Of a stretch of 64,000 bases of DNA, positions 1 to 11,665 are shown piece by piece (position 1 is the stretch's first letter; the number at the start of each line of letters is the position of its first letter). Under the pieces are notes generated by a model. It made no database searches and was not told the origin of the DNA. It saw nothing but the letters and a program-made list of their open reading frames with translations. Source of the stretch: Streptomyces dengpaensis (GTDB lineage: Bacteria; Actinomycetota; Actinomycetes; Streptomycetales; Streptomycetaceae). A program made the position numbers and the translations under genes. Where the stretch lies: NCBI RefSeq assembly GCF_002946835.1, contig NZ_CP026652.1:7874001-7938000 (forward strand), written 5' to 3'.

Positions 1-175
1 GCTCCTGCTAGGGTGACCGTCCCGACCGCGGATCGTCCCGGCCGGGTCGTGACCGAGGAGGTGAGACCCATTTCTGCTGTGTCGGCTCGGGTGCTCTCAT
101 CTCGAAGCAGCGCGGATCACCGCCCTTAGGCGACCGCGAGAGCGCCCTTCGGTCTCCGAAAGGCTTCTCGGCTCC

Positions 176-3264
<3,089 letters not shown>

Positions 3265-3277
3265 GAGCCGAAGGCAC

Positions 3278-3303
3278 GAGGGCCGTCCCCTGGGGCGGCC
3301 CTC
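3278..3303 (+). terminator. Strong GC hairpin after the fadH-like gene
   Basis: GAGGGCCG (3278-3285) pairs with CGGCCCTC (3296-3303), and an inner CCCC/GGGG extends the stem. It sits 14 bp after the reductase stop and 15 bp before the PadR start. No U-tract follows, as is common in high-GC actinomycetes, so it may instead act as an attenuator. Confidence 0.5.
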
Positions 3304-3318
3304 CCTAGGATGGCTCCC

Positions 3319-3864
3319 ATGTCACTCCCGCACGCGATCCTCACCGCCCTGCTCGAAAAGCCGTCCTCCGGCCTCGAACTGACCCGGCGGTTCGACAAGT
3401 CGATCGGGTACTTCTGGTCGGCGACGCATCAGCAGATCTATCGCGAGCTGGGAAAACTGGAGGCCGAGGGTCACATCCGCGCCCTCCCGACCGAGCAGCC
3501 GACCCGGGGACAGAAGAAGAGGTACGAAGTCCTGCCCGCGGGCCGCGCCGAACTCGCCCGCTGGACCGCCGCCTCCCAGGACCCGAAACCCCTGCGCGAC
3601 GCGCTGCTGCTGCGTCTGCGTGCCTCGGCCGTCGTCGGCACCGAGGGCATCGACGCCGACCTGCGCCGCCATCTCGCCCTGCATCAGCGGCAGTTGGCCG
3701 AGTATGAGGAGATCGAGAAGCAGGACTTCCCGCCGGGCAAGGACTCCGCGCAGGACCGTATCCATCATCTGATCCTGCGCGCGGGCATCGATCTGGAGAC
3801 CTTCTGGACCCAGTGGCTGACGCATGCGCTGGAGGAGCTCGAGCAGCTGCCCGCGCCGGAGTAG
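3319..3864 (+). CDS. PadR-family transcriptional regulator
   Basis: A protein of about 181 residues with the PadR winged-helix N-terminus (SLPHAILTALL, then SATHQQIYRELGKLEAEG) and a C-terminal helical dimerisation part typical of the longer PadR subfamily 2. ATG 3319 is preferred over the in-frame ATG 3310, because AGGA at 3307-3310 is well placed for it and homologues usually start MSLPHAIL. It sits just behind the FadH-like gene and probably regulates it, perhaps through the palindrome at 1181-1194. The ligand is not known; PadR proteins usually sense phenolic or other small hydrophobic compounds. Confidence 0.85.
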   Translation: MSLPHAILTALLEKPSSGLELTRRFDKSIGYFWSATHQQIYRELGKLEAEGHIRALPTEQPTRGQKKRYEVLPAGRAELARWTAASQDPKPLRDALLLRLRASAVVGTEGIDADLRRHLALHQRQLAEYEEIEKQDFPPGKDSAQDRIHHLILRAGIDLETFWTQWLTHALEELEQLPAPE

Positions 3865-3873
3865 GCGGCGTGC

Positions 3874-3963
3874 GAGGAGGCGGCTCGCGAGGGGACGGCT
3901 CGCGAGGGGACGGCTCGCGAGGGGACGGCTCGCGAGGAGACGGCTTTCGAGGGGACGGCGTGG
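3874..3963. repeat. Six 15-bp tandem repeats after the PadR gene
   Basis: The unit GAGGGGACGGCTCGC is repeated head to tail from 3874 to 3963. Units 2-4 are identical; units 1, 5 and 6 differ at a few bases. It begins 9 bp after the PadR stop. The 15-bp length keeps reading frames open in several frames (RGDGS-like or SPREP-like peptides), but no gene is supported here. It may be a replication-slippage tract. Confidence 0.85.
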
Positions 3964-4041
3964 AAGAGGCCGCGTGCAAAGAGGCGGCCGCCCCTCCGAC
4001 CGGAGTCGGGTGGACGGCCGCCGATATGACGGACCCTCGCA

Positions 4042-4602
4042 TCAGAGCCGGTGGGGCTTGGCCCGGCGCCGCAGGAACCAGGCAGCGGCCACGGTGCCCG
4101 TGGCGACCAGCACCGCGCCGCCCACGAGGGTGACCGTGCCGTAATCCTTGACCGTTCCGCCGAAACCGCCCGCGACCCCGCGCGAGGGCGCGGTCGTCGT
4201 GGAGATCGTGGGCTTCGTGGCCGCATTCGGGGTGAGGTTCGCGGCGGCGGAGACGATCACGGACTGGGTGCCCGCCGTCGTTCCGTCCGCGCAGACCACG
4301 ATGACGGTATAGGTGCCCGGACTCACGCCCGACCAGGACGCGGACTGGCCAGTGCTCGTCCCCGTCAACGTCGCTTGGCGCCCTTGGGAGAAGTTCGCCT
4401 GTCCACTGGAGAGCAAGGAGGCGCTGCCGTAGCTGCCGCCGTTGCTCGGACACGCGCTTGTGGTGACCGAGACATTGGAACCGGTGGTGCTCACGGAGAT
4501 TCCCCCGACCGCGACGGCCGACGGAGCGGCCAGGGTGAGCGGAAGCGCAGCGGCGGCTGCCACGGTCAGGCCGGAACGGAGAAGTGTCTGAGTAGTACGC
4601 AT
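4042..4602 (-). CDS. Secreted protein with C-terminal membrane anchor
   Basis: A 186-residue protein that I do not recognise by name. It has a Sec signal peptide with a hydrophobic core of Ala and Leu, ending near APSAVA. A Ser/Thr/Gly-rich extracellular domain of about 115 residues follows, with two Cys that could form a disulfide. A Thr-rich linker, one membrane helix (TLVGGAVLVATGTVAAAW) and RRR complete it. No LPxTG-type sorting signal is visible, so it is a plain membrane anchor. ATG 4602 is chosen because AGGG lies just upstream and the signal peptide starts there; the longer frame to 4713 adds a non-signal extension. Confidence 0.72.
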   Translation of the reverse strand: MRTTQTLLRSGLTVAAAAALPLTLAAPSAVAVGGISVSTTGSNVSVTTSACPSNGGSYGSASLLSSGQANFSQGRQATLTGTSTGQSASWSGVSPGTYTVIVVCADGTTAGTQSVIVSAAANLTPNAATKPTISTTTAPSRGVAGGFGGTVKDYGTVTLVGGAVLVATGTVAAAWFLRRRAKPHRL

Positions 4603-4805
4603 AGGACTGCCCTCCAGCGGCACGGTTGGCGGTACATCCCGTCGCGCCGCCGAGGATGGGGAAGGCCCGTGCTGCCTCAGGGAGAGCCAACGTGCCCCCG
4701 GCCCGGCCCGCATGCGGACGGAGACCGGGCAGGTGACGAATTCCTTCGTCCGGCCGACTGTCGCGTGCTCGTTCGTCCGGCCGGCCGCCGGGGCTCATGC
4801 GTCCG

Positions 4806-5795
4806 TTATCGCTGGTTCCCCGTCATGACCGTGCGCTCTGCCGAGAACCCGCCCCACGTCCCGTCCGGCAGTTTCGCCCTGATCCGTACCCGGTGCGCGA
4901 CCCCGGCGTCCCGGCCCACGTAGAAGCTGTACGTGGACGTGCCGCGCGGCGGAGTGCCGCCCCACACCAGCGAGGTGGCCGGAAGTCCGTCGAGATGGAT
5001 CTGATACTCCGTGATCACCCCGTCCACCGCGGGCGCGACCCATGACAGATCGATGTAGTACGCCCCGTCGGCGCGGTGCGTCGTCGCACGGAAGCCGGTC
5101 GGCGCCGTGCCCCGGCCGTCGTCCGAGCCGGGCGCGGTGGTGAGCCGCACGGTGTCGCTGCCCGGCGAGACGTTGTCCGCCGCGTCGCGCGCCCGCACGG
5201 TGAACGCGTAGCGGGTGCCCGGCCGCAGCCCGGTGACCACGGTCGCCGTCTGCGCCCCGCCGACGCTGTGGATCTTCGAGGTGCCCTGATAGATGTCGTA
5301 CGAGGCCACGCCGCGGTCGTCCGTCGACTTCTCCCAGGCCAACTGGACCGCCCGGCTCCCGACTGCCTTGCCGTTCGGCCGGCCGGGACGGGTGGGGGCC
5401 GTGTGATCGGCCGCGACCGCTGCCGGAGTGGTGGCGCGCACCCGCTTGCTGGGCGGTCCGGAGTCCCCGGCGGCGTTCCGGGCCCGGACCGTGAAGACGT
5501 ACGTCGTGGACGGCTGGAGCCTGGTGATGTCCACCATGTGCTCCGCACCGGGCACTTCCTCGACCTTCGTGGTGCCGCGATATACCTCGTAGCGGCTGAC
5601 CTCCGGATCCCCGGACGCCCGGTTCCACATGACGTGCACGCTGGTCGCGCTGCCCGCAGCCGCGGTCACGCCCATCGGCGCCGAGGGTAGTCGTTCGCCC
5701 TGATCGTCGTTCCGTGCGCCCCACCCGCAGGACGCCAGCACGAGGAGCGAGCCGCAGATCATCGCGCACATCACGGCAAGGGGAACGGGTCGCAC
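4806..5795 (-). CDS. Lipoprotein with three fibronectin type III domains
   Basis: A 329-residue exported lipoprotein. The signal peptide ends in LASC, with the lipidated Cys at residue 23. Three FN3 domains of about 85-90 residues follow; the first two share TRLQPSTTYVFTVRARN and TGLRPGTRYAFTVRARD, the classic FN3 G-strand region. The third is more divergent. GTG 5795 is preferred, because GGAAGG lies 7 nt upstream and the lipoprotein signal then starts cleanly. No catalytic domain is present; FN3 proteins of this type usually bind polysaccharides or act as spacers on the cell surface. The ligand is unknown. Confidence 0.8.
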   Translation of the reverse strand: MRPVPLAVMCAMICGSLLVLASCGWGARNDDQGERLPSAPMGVTAAAGSATSVHVMWNRASGDPEVSRYEVYRGTTKVEEVPGAEHMVDITRLQPSTTYVFTVRARNAAGDSGPPSKRVRATTPAAVAADHTAPTRPGRPNGKAVGSRAVQLAWEKSTDDRGVASYDIYQGTSKIHSVGGAQTATVVTGLRPGTRYAFTVRARDAADNVSPGSDTVRLTTAPGSDDGRGTAPTGFRATTHRADGAYYIDLSWVAPAVDGVITEYQIHLDGLPATSLVWGGTPPRGTSTYSFYVGRDAGVAHRVRIRAKLPDGTWGGFSAERTVMTGNQR

Positions 5796-6273
5796 GGTCC
5801 TGCCTTCCCTCGACGTGATTGGTCTGTACCTATAAGACACGGCTGGCGCGATCACATCAAGAGGCTGGGTGGCCGTTCGCCGGGCCGCCGTGCGGGTACG
5901 TATGCTGATCCTTGACGCGGCGTGAACTCGCCCTTGAATCAGGAGAGTTCACGTCCATGGCGCGGACCCGCTGTCGTCGCTGATCCCGCGCCGGCGAGGG
6001 CGGTCGAGTGGCCGGGGCCGACTACGGCTCGGGCCCTCGGCCGCATGGCGCCCGCCAGGACGCCGTGCACCGTGGCTTCGCCGACGCCGGGGAAAACCCT
6101 TATGCGGGCTGCCGCAGATACGACGTCAAGACGAATCTCGAGTGAAACCGGCTTTCCGGTACAGGCGTTCAGCGTCGGATCCGACCTCAACCTGTAGTCC
6201 CAGCTCGGTATCGCCTCGCTGCTCGGCGTCGCGGCGAATGCACTCCCACGGAAGGGTGAGATTGAGCATTCTC
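5796..6273. other. Gene-free stretch
   Basis: Between the FN3 lipoprotein and dhaM. Short open frames exist on both strands, but none has a recognisable domain, a good ribosome-binding site or a neighbour that would explain it. I see no convincing RNA gene or repeat. Confidence 0.6.
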
Positions 6274-6690
6274 TTATACCTTCCGGTACGTGTACGCCTC
6301 CGTGGCCGCAGCCTCCACCGCGGCGAGGTCCGCGCCCGTCGAGGCCGTGACGACGGCGGCCACCGCGCCCTCGACGAAGGGTGCGTCTACGAGACGGGTC
6401 TGGTCCGGGAGTTCGTCTCCCTCGGCGAGCAACGCCTTCACGGTGAGGACCGCGCTGCCGAGGTCGGTGAGGACGGCGATCCCGGCGCCGCGGTCCACGG
6501 AGGCGGCCGCGGCGGCGATCAGCTCGGCGCTGGTGCCGAGGCCGCCGTCCACGGTGCCGCCCGCCGGGGCGACGGGAGCGGTCGTGCCGCCGCCCGCGAG
6601 GCCGATCGCCAGCTCGGCCACGGAAGCGGAGACGGCGGCGCTGTGGGAGACCAGCACGATCCCCACGAGCTTGTCCGTAGGGTCACTCAT
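6274..6690 (-). CDS. dhaM: Dihydroxyacetone kinase phosphotransfer subunit DhaM
   Basis: A 138-residue EIIA-Man-like protein. The phosphorylatable His is His16 in GIVLVSHSAAVS. It carries phosphate from the PTS (HPr) to ADP bound on DhaL. It contains only the EIIA domain, without the fused HPr and EI-like domains of E. coli DhaM, as is usual in Gram-positives. It overlaps dhaL by 8 bp and is the last gene of the dhaK-dhaL-dhaM operon, so it is probably translationally coupled. Confidence 0.9.
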   Translation of the reverse strand: MSDPTDKLVGIVLVSHSAAVSASVAELAIGLAGGGTTAPVAPAGGTVDGGLGTSAELIAAAAASVDRGAGIAVLTDLGSAVLTVKALLAEGDELPDQTRLVDAPFVEGAVAAVVTASTGADLAAVEAAATEAYTYRKV

Positions 6691-7282
6691 CGGCTGCCTC
6701 CACGAGTGCCGCGACCATGAGCGCCGAGGACGTGGCGCCGGGGTCCTGGTGCCCGATGCTGCGCTCGCCCAGATAGCTCGCCCGGCCCTTGCGGGCCAGC
6801 AACGGTGTCGTCGCGACGGCGCCCTCCTCGGCGGCGGCCCGCGCCGCCGTGAAGGAGTCGGGCAGGGCGTCCACCGCGGGTACCAACGCGTCGATCATGG
6901 TCTTGTCGCCGGGCGCGGCTCCGCCCAGCGTCATCACGGCGTCGACGCCCGTGCGCAGCGCGTCCGCGAACTGCTCCTCGCTGACCTCGGCGGCGTCCCC
7001 GAGCGCCTTGCCGGTCCGGCGCAGCAGAGTGCCGTACAGCGGCCCCGACGCGCCGCCGACCGTCGAGATCAGCTGCCGCCCGGCGAGCATGAGGATGGCG
7101 CCGGGCGTGTCCGGCGCCTCCTTCTCCAGAGCGGCCACTACGGCGGTGAATCCGCGCTGCATGTTCTTGCCGTGGTCGGCGTCGCCGATCGGCGAGTCCA
7201 GCTCTGTGAGCCGCTGCGCCTCGCGGTCCACGGATGCGGCGGTCGCGGTCATCCAACGGCGGAAGTAATCGGCGTCGAGCAC
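6683..7282 (-). CDS. dhaL: Dihydroxyacetone kinase ADP-binding subunit DhaL
   Basis: A 199-residue all-helical DhaL domain. The Mg-ADP-binding Asp cluster is visible in PIGDADHGKNM near residue 30, and GGASGPLYGTLLRR is the conserved phosphate-loop region. It transfers phosphate from its bound nucleotide to dihydroxyacetone held on DhaK, and is recharged by DhaM. It lies 203 bp downstream of dhaK, a gap that holds a hairpin and a direct repeat. Confidence 0.92.
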   Translation of the reverse strand: MLDADYFRRWMTATAASVDREAQRLTELDSPIGDADHGKNMQRGFTAVVAALEKEAPDTPGAILMLAGRQLISTVGGASGPLYGTLLRRTGKALGDAAEVSEEQFADALRTGVDAVMTLGGAAPGDKTMIDALVPAVDALPDSFTAARAAAEEGAVATTPLLARKGRASYLGERSIGHQDPGATSSALMVAALVEAADE

Positions 7283-7384
7283 GGAATCTCCTTGCGTGGT
7301 GCGAACGTTGACTGCGCGGACCAGTGGTGACCGGGCATTGACGGAGTGGTGCGGGCGGTGGCTGGTTGTCGGCCGTCGGCGGGC

Positions 7385-7415
7385 GATTGCCTGTTAACCG
7401 GGTTCACAGGCAATC
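7385..7415 (-). promoter_or_regulatory. Hairpin in the dhaK-dhaL gap
   Basis: GATTGCCTGT (7385-7394) and ACAGGCAATC (7406-7415) form a perfect 10-bp stem with an 11-nt loop. It lies in the transcribed spacer between dhaK and dhaL. It could attenuate or stabilise part of the operon mRNA. The function is inferred. Confidence 0.45.
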
Positions 7416-7490
7416 CTCGGCGAGCGGCGCCTTGTTGCCTGGGGCTCATCTGCCTCCAACACGAGCGACTGCTTGTTGACCGCGTTCACA
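7385..7490. repeat. 24-bp imperfect direct repeat at the end of dhaK
   Basis: The 24 bp at 7385-7408 recur, with four changes, at 7467-7490. The second copy overlaps the last bases and stop codon of dhaK. Only the first copy has the complementary arm that forms a hairpin. Confidence 0.55.
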
Positions 7491-8478
7491 TGCCCCAGCG
7501 CAGCCCCGGTGTTTTCACCGGCGCGTCCCACAGGCGGAGCAGCTCCTCGTCCACCTGGCACAGCGTCACCGAGGCGCCCGCCATGTCCAGCGAGGTGACA
7601 TAGTTGCCGACCAGCGTGCGGGCCACGGGGATTCCGCGCTCGACCAGCACCCGCTGGACCTCCGCGTTGAAGCCGTACAGCTCGAGCAGCGGGGTGGCGC
7701 CCATGCCGTTGACCAGGACCAGTACCGGATTACGCGGATCGAGGTCCTCCAGGACCGCGTTCACCGAGAAGTCGGCGATCTCCCGCGAGGTCATCATCGC
7801 GCGCCGCTCCCGTCCCGGCTCGCCGTGGATGCCCACGCCGAGCTCCAGCTCCCCGGGCGGCAGGTCGAAGGTCGGGCTGCCCTTGGCCGGGGTCGTACAG
7901 GCGCTCAGTGCGACGCCGAAACTGCGGGAGCTCTCGTTGACCTGCCGGGCCAGCGCCTCGACCCGCTCCAGCGGTGCTCCCTCCTCGGCGGCGGCACCCG
8001 CGATCTTCTCCACGAACAGCGTCGCGCCGGTGCCGCGCCGCCCGGCCGTGTAGAGGCTGTCGGTCACGGCCACATCGTCGTTGACGAGGACCTTCGCGAC
8101 CTGGATGCCCTCGTCCTCGGCGAGCTCGGCCGCCATGTCGAAGTTGAGCACGTCACCCGTGTAGTTCTTCACGATGAACAGCACGCCCGCACCGCTGTCC
8201 ACGGCGGCCGCGGCCCGTACCATCTGGTCCGGCACCGGGGACGTGAACACCTCGCCGGGACAGGCCGCCGACAGCATCCCGGGACCCACGAAACCGCCGT
8301 GCAGCGGCTCGTGCCCCGACCCCCCGCCGGAGACGAGGCCCACCTTTCCGGGCACCGGAGCGTCCCGCCGTACGATGACCCGGTTCTCGACGTCCACCGT
8401 CAGCTCCGGATGCGCGGCCGCCATGCCCCGCAGCGCGTCCGCGACCACCGTCTCCGCCACGTTGATGAGCATCTTCAT
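7486..8478 (-). CDS. dhaK: Dihydroxyacetone kinase substrate-binding subunit DhaK
   Basis: A 330-residue DhaK. The glycine-rich VSGGGSGHEPLHGG near residue 45 and the GVGIHGEPG motif are both present; the latter holds the His that binds dihydroxyacetone covalently. The length is typical of PTS-dependent DhaK, which lacks the fused DhaL of ATP-dependent kinases. ATG 8478 is preceded by AGGAGG. It heads the operon dhaK-dhaL-dhaM, which feeds dihydroxyacetone into glycolysis. No dehydrogenase or DhaS-like regulator lies beside it. Confidence 0.94.
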   Translation of the reverse strand: MKMLINVAETVVADALRGMAAAHPELTVDVENRVIVRRDAPVPGKVGLVSGGGSGHEPLHGGFVGPGMLSAACPGEVFTSPVPDQMVRAAAAVDSGAGVLFIVKNYTGDVLNFDMAAELAEDEGIQVAKVLVNDDVAVTDSLYTAGRRGTGATLFVEKIAGAAAEEGAPLERVEALARQVNESSRSFGVALSACTTPAKGSPTFDLPPGELELGVGIHGEPGRERRAMMTSREIADFSVNAVLEDLDPRNPVLVLVNGMGATPLLELYGFNAEVQRVLVERGIPVARTLVGNYVTSLDMAGASVTLCQVDEELLRLWDAPVKTPGLRWGM

Positions 8479-8512
8479 GGATACCTCCTGGTGGGATTAG
8501 CAGCTTGGTGCT

Positions 8513-8534
8513 TGACCGGTGTTATTACTGGTCA
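8513..8534 (-). promoter_or_regulatory. Inverted repeat upstream of dhaK
   Basis: TGACCGGT and ACTGGTCA flank the AT-rich spacer GTTATT (7 of 8 positions pair). It lies 35 bp upstream of the dhaK start and is a candidate operator. Confidence 0.4.
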
Positions 8535-9208
8535 GAGCGGGTTCGCCTTGTTGTCGATCTTGGCAGTGCGTGGCGCGCGCAGGCGGAGTCTGGCGGGGTT
8601 GATGCTGACCCCTTGCTGACTTGGCTGACTGGTCGTCACGTCTGGCTGGCGTGCAGATCGGCGGTCTGCGGGGCCGCTCTCGGCAGTATCGGCTCTGCGG
8701 GAGCAATGGTCACGTGTGACGACGTGTTTGGGCTGCGTGAGTCGTCTGCTTGGTTGGTACCTGCCCGGGACGACGGGTGATCGGCAAGACGTGCCGAGTT
8801 GCTGCATATCAGTACTCGGAAACGGACGTTCTCCTATGTGCGGAGTGAAAACCGCGTACGGCTAGGGCAGTGAGGCGGTTGTAAACATCTGCGCTGAGTA
8901 TGGCTCAGGCCCATCACGTGGGGGCGCCGATGCACCATGCTCAATTGCGGGACGAGAAATTGCGGATCTTCGGCTCCTCGCGTCGGAAACAGGGGGTCCG
9001 GACGGTTTACTTCGTATCGCCTTTGGTGGATGAAACCAGCGCTCCGACAACGACAGCAGTAAGAACCGTCGTCGTTGATGCGATCACGCTATGTCTGCAC
9101 GGCTGCCGACATAAATCGTATTACCAGGGATGACCACCACGTGGGGTCGGACGGTCGAGCGGAGTCGTTCACCATCACCTGCCATTTCAAAGACCTCTCC
9201 GCCGATGA
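8535..9208. other. Gene-poor, lower-GC stretch upstream of the decayed recombinase
   Basis: About 670 bp with visibly lower GC than the surroundings and no gene I can support. Short open frames on both strands lack recognisable domains. Its composition and position beside recombinase and transposase scraps suggest that it belonged to a mobile element. Confidence 0.5.
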
Positions 9209-9331
9209 GCAGGCGAACTCCTCAAAGGCCGCTCGGCGATGAGTGTCGCGCACGACCTTGAACGCGAGGGAATCCGGACCCGCGACGGTGCACGCTGGAC
9301 GTGCCGCGCCATCGTTCGCATGGTGAAGTCG
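9209..9331 (+). pseudogene. Possible serine recombinase fragment
   Basis: The frame reads AGELLKGRSAMSVAHDLE and then REGIRTRDGARWTCRAIVRM. This pattern (helix, EGI.T..G.RW, then a strand of basic and aliphatic residues) is typical of the recombinase domain of large serine integrases. It is cut by a stop upstream and runs into the transposase remnant downstream. Only about 40 residues remain, so the call is tentative. Confidence 0.4.
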
Positions 9332-10499
9332 CCTCCGACCCGCGCGACCGCCGCGGGGTGCGCTTTCCGCTGGCGACGCTGCTCGCAGTAGGGGTGTGCG
9401 CCATGACGTGCGCGGGCCACAACTCCCTTACCGCGATTGCCGAATGGGCACGCCGCTGCCACCAGGCGGTGCTGACCCGCCTGGGCTGCCCGTTCGATCC
9501 GTTCGCCGGACGCTTGCGGGCCCCGGGTGAGCGGACCCTGCGCGATGTGTTCGCGCGGGTGGATGCCGCCGCGCTGACCGCGGCCGGCTTCGGCCGGCTC
9601 GCGGCACTGACACCTGCGAACGCAGGCGCCTGCGGCCCCGACGGTGTCACGAACGCGAGCAACGTCGCGCCCACCGCGCGGCCGCCCGCCGCCAGGACAC
9701 GGACGAACCGAGGCGCCGCGCCTTCGCCGTGGACGGCACATGCCTACGCGGAGCGGTCCGGGATGACGGCAGCCGCGTCTTCGTGATGACCGCCGTGCGC
9801 CACGACGACACCCTGACCGCAGCCTTGGGCCAGATCGGCGCGAAGACCAACGAAATCCCCGATTTCGCCCCGCTGCTGGACACCATCGACGACACCGATC
9901 TGGCCGACGCCGTCGTCGCTGTGGACGCCCTGCACGCCCAGAAGGACCACGCCCGCTACCTCGTCGAAGACCGCGGCGCCCACTACCTGCTCTCCGTGAA
10001 GAACAACCAGCCCAACCTGGCACGGCAGTTGAAAAAGCTGCCCTGGAACCAGGTCCCCGTCCTGGGCAAGTCCCGAGATCGCGGCCACGGCCGTGAGGGG
10101 GTCCGCGAAGTCAAGGTCGTCACCGTGAACGGACTCCTGTTCCCGCGCGCCCGCCAAGTAGTGCGCATCCACCGCAAACGCCGCCGCATCGGCACCAGGA
10201 AGTGCAGACCGAGACCGTCTACGCCGTCACCGACCTGACCGCCGGACAAGCCACCCCAGCAGAGATCGCGGCCTGGGCAAGCGGCCACTGGATCATCGGG
10301 GACACCGTCCACTGGACCAAAGACGTCCTTCGCCGAGGACGCCAGCCGCATTCGCCGCCACCGCACCCCCACCGTCATGAGCGCCCTGCGAGATCTCGTA
10401 CGCGCCACCCTCCACCGGGCCGGCTGGGCCAACATCGCCAGCGGCCGACGCGCCCACACCCGTCCCGACACCGCCCTCGCCCTGCACGGCATCCCTTGA
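9320..10499 (+). pseudogene. Decayed ISAs1-family transposase
   Basis: Pieces of one DDE transposase appear in successive frames. They begin with DPRDRRGVRF, LLAVGVCAM and SLTAIAEWA near 9340-9450. A second piece holds AVDGTCLRGA, then FVMTAVRHDD, ALHAQKDHA and YLLSVKNNQPNL (9729-10150). A third holds TETVYAVTDLTA and the W.SGHWIIGD motif (10202-10320). The last holds RRHRTPTVMSALRDLV and the C-terminus (to 10499). At least three frameshifts break it, and the region after 9600 may also be shortened. Family membership is from the motif order known for ISAs1 transposases. Terminal inverted repeats were not found. Confidence 0.8.
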
Positions 10500-10614
10500 A
10501 CGAAACAGACGATCGGGACTCCCCGGCGTCCAGTGGTGAAGGCCCGCCGGGACGTCGTGGGCCGCGCACAACCGTCGTATGGCGGACGGGCAAGCGCCTA
10601 GCGCAGCATTCCTG

Positions 10615-10893
10615 CTAGGACACCCGTGTGCGTGAGTCCGACCATCTCGGCGCCCACGGCGCCCCAGCGAGGTAGTCCTCGACCAGTACGGCGTCGCCCT
10701 GTCCGCCGGTAGCCAGAGCCCTGGGAAGGTCCGCCTGATCGCGGACCAGGCTCATGCCGACGCTGGAGCTGCCGAAGGGTGGCTTGACCATCACGTCCCG
10801 TCCGTTCCAGGTCGCCGGGCCGCCGGACCTCACCCACCAGTCGGGCGTGGGGACACCGAGGCTCAGCATCGACCGAATGTGCTCCAACCCACA
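10615..10893 (-). pseudogene. Internal fragment of a D-Ala-D-Ala-ligase-like ATP-grasp enzyme
   Basis: The minus strand encodes LEHIRSMLSLGVPTPDWW, then RDVMVKPPFGSSSVGMSL, then LVEDYLAG. This is the order of the central ATP-grasp domain of D-alanine-D-alanine ligases (VKP...GSS.G and the E.Y/F..G strand). The N-terminal domain and the metal-binding C-terminus are missing, and the frame diverges after YLAG. It abuts the ISAs1 remnant, so the insertion or a later deletion probably removed the rest. Confidence 0.55.
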
Positions 10894-11139
10894 TCCGGAG
10901 GCTCCGCGCCCGGCCGGACCCGGAACTCCGTCCCTGCGGGGGCGACGGTGTAGGTCGCCCGCCTCGGTGAGCACCTCGTCCCGTTCCTGCACCGCGAGCA
11001 AGCGGCCACCCTGGTGTCCCGTTGGGGACGTCTGCGGCAGGGGTGCTCCTGCCGCTCTCTCCTTCTCCCCCCGCGGTGCTACGACCCGGCACGTCGGCCG
11101 AGGGGCGGTCCGGGAAGCGGCGCCGGATACCCTGACGGG

Positions 11140-11499
11140 ATGATCGAGAATCCTCCGCCCTGCCCGAAGTGCTCCTGTGAGTACACCTACGAGATGAACG
11201 CCCTTGTGGTGTGCCCTGAGTGTGGCCACGAATGGGTTCCGGCCGAGAGTGTCACCGAGGGTGGGGACACCGCCGGGGAGCGTGTCGTGAAGGACGCCGT
11301 CGGCAATGTGCTGCTGGACGGCGACACCGTGGTCGTGGTCAAGGCGCTCAAGGTCAAGGGAAGCCCCTCGGGGATCAAGGCGGGCACCAAGGTGCGCAAC
11401 ATCCGGCTGGTCGACGGGGTCGACGGGCACGACATCGACTGCAAGGTCGACGGTTTCGGGGCGATGCAGCTCAAGTCGAGCGTGGTCAAGAAAGCCTGA
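11140..11499 (+). CDS. PhnA/YjdM-like zinc-ribbon protein
   Basis: A 119-residue protein with the two-part PhnA layout. The N-terminal zinc ribbon has [12 protein letters not shown] and CPECGHEW, giving two Cys pairs. The C-terminal SH3-like domain includes [15 protein letters not shown] and VRNIRLVDG. The family is named after a gene near the E. coli phosphonate operon but is not needed for phosphonate breakdown; its role is unclear. ATG 11140 gives the conserved N-terminus. It stands alone upstream of the ArsR-SulP operon. Confidence 0.88.
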   Translation: MIENPPPCPKCSCEYTYEMNALVVCPECGHEWVPAESVTEGGDTAGERVVKDAVGNVLLDGDTVVVVKALKVKGSPSGIKAGTKVRNIRLVDGVDGHDIDCKVDGFGAMQLKSSVVKKA

Positions 11500-11549
11500 T
11501 TCCGTCGCCCCGTCCATGGCGGGAGCACTGGTGCGGCAGCCTGATGCTG

Positions 11550-11569
11550 AATTGCAAAATTTCGCAATT
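11550..11569 (+). promoter_or_regulatory. ArsR-type operator AATTGC-N8-GCAATT
   Basis: AATTGC (11550-11555) and GCAATT (11564-11569) are separated by 8 bp. The site lies 97 bp upstream of the first ArsR gene. Exactly the same half-sites and spacing occur at 14923-14942 upstream of the second ArsR gene, which supports both as real operators. Confidence 0.65.
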
Positions 11570-11665
11570 GGTTAGATGCTATGTTGGCTGTGTTCGCAGG
11601 TAGCCGCGGGCACAGCCTTTCGCGTCCGCCCCCGGGGCGGGGCTCGTAAGGGAAGCCGAGGGGTC

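Noticed and set aside
3874..3963. Possible CRISPR array
   Set aside because: Units are contiguous without spacers; no cas genes nearby.
3341..4798. Long minus-strand frame with SPREP-like repeats over the 15-bp repeat
   Set aside because: The repeat gives open frames by its length alone; it overlaps PadR and the secreted protein gene in antisense or other frames.
5939..6190. 83-codon minus-strand frame between FN3 lipoprotein and dhaM
   Set aside because: No recognisable domain, no good ribosome-binding site, and no supporting neighbour.
8505..8780. 91-codon plus-strand frame upstream of dhaK
   Set aside because: No domain, no ribosome-binding site, in a low-GC decayed stretch; it overlaps the likely dhaK promoter.
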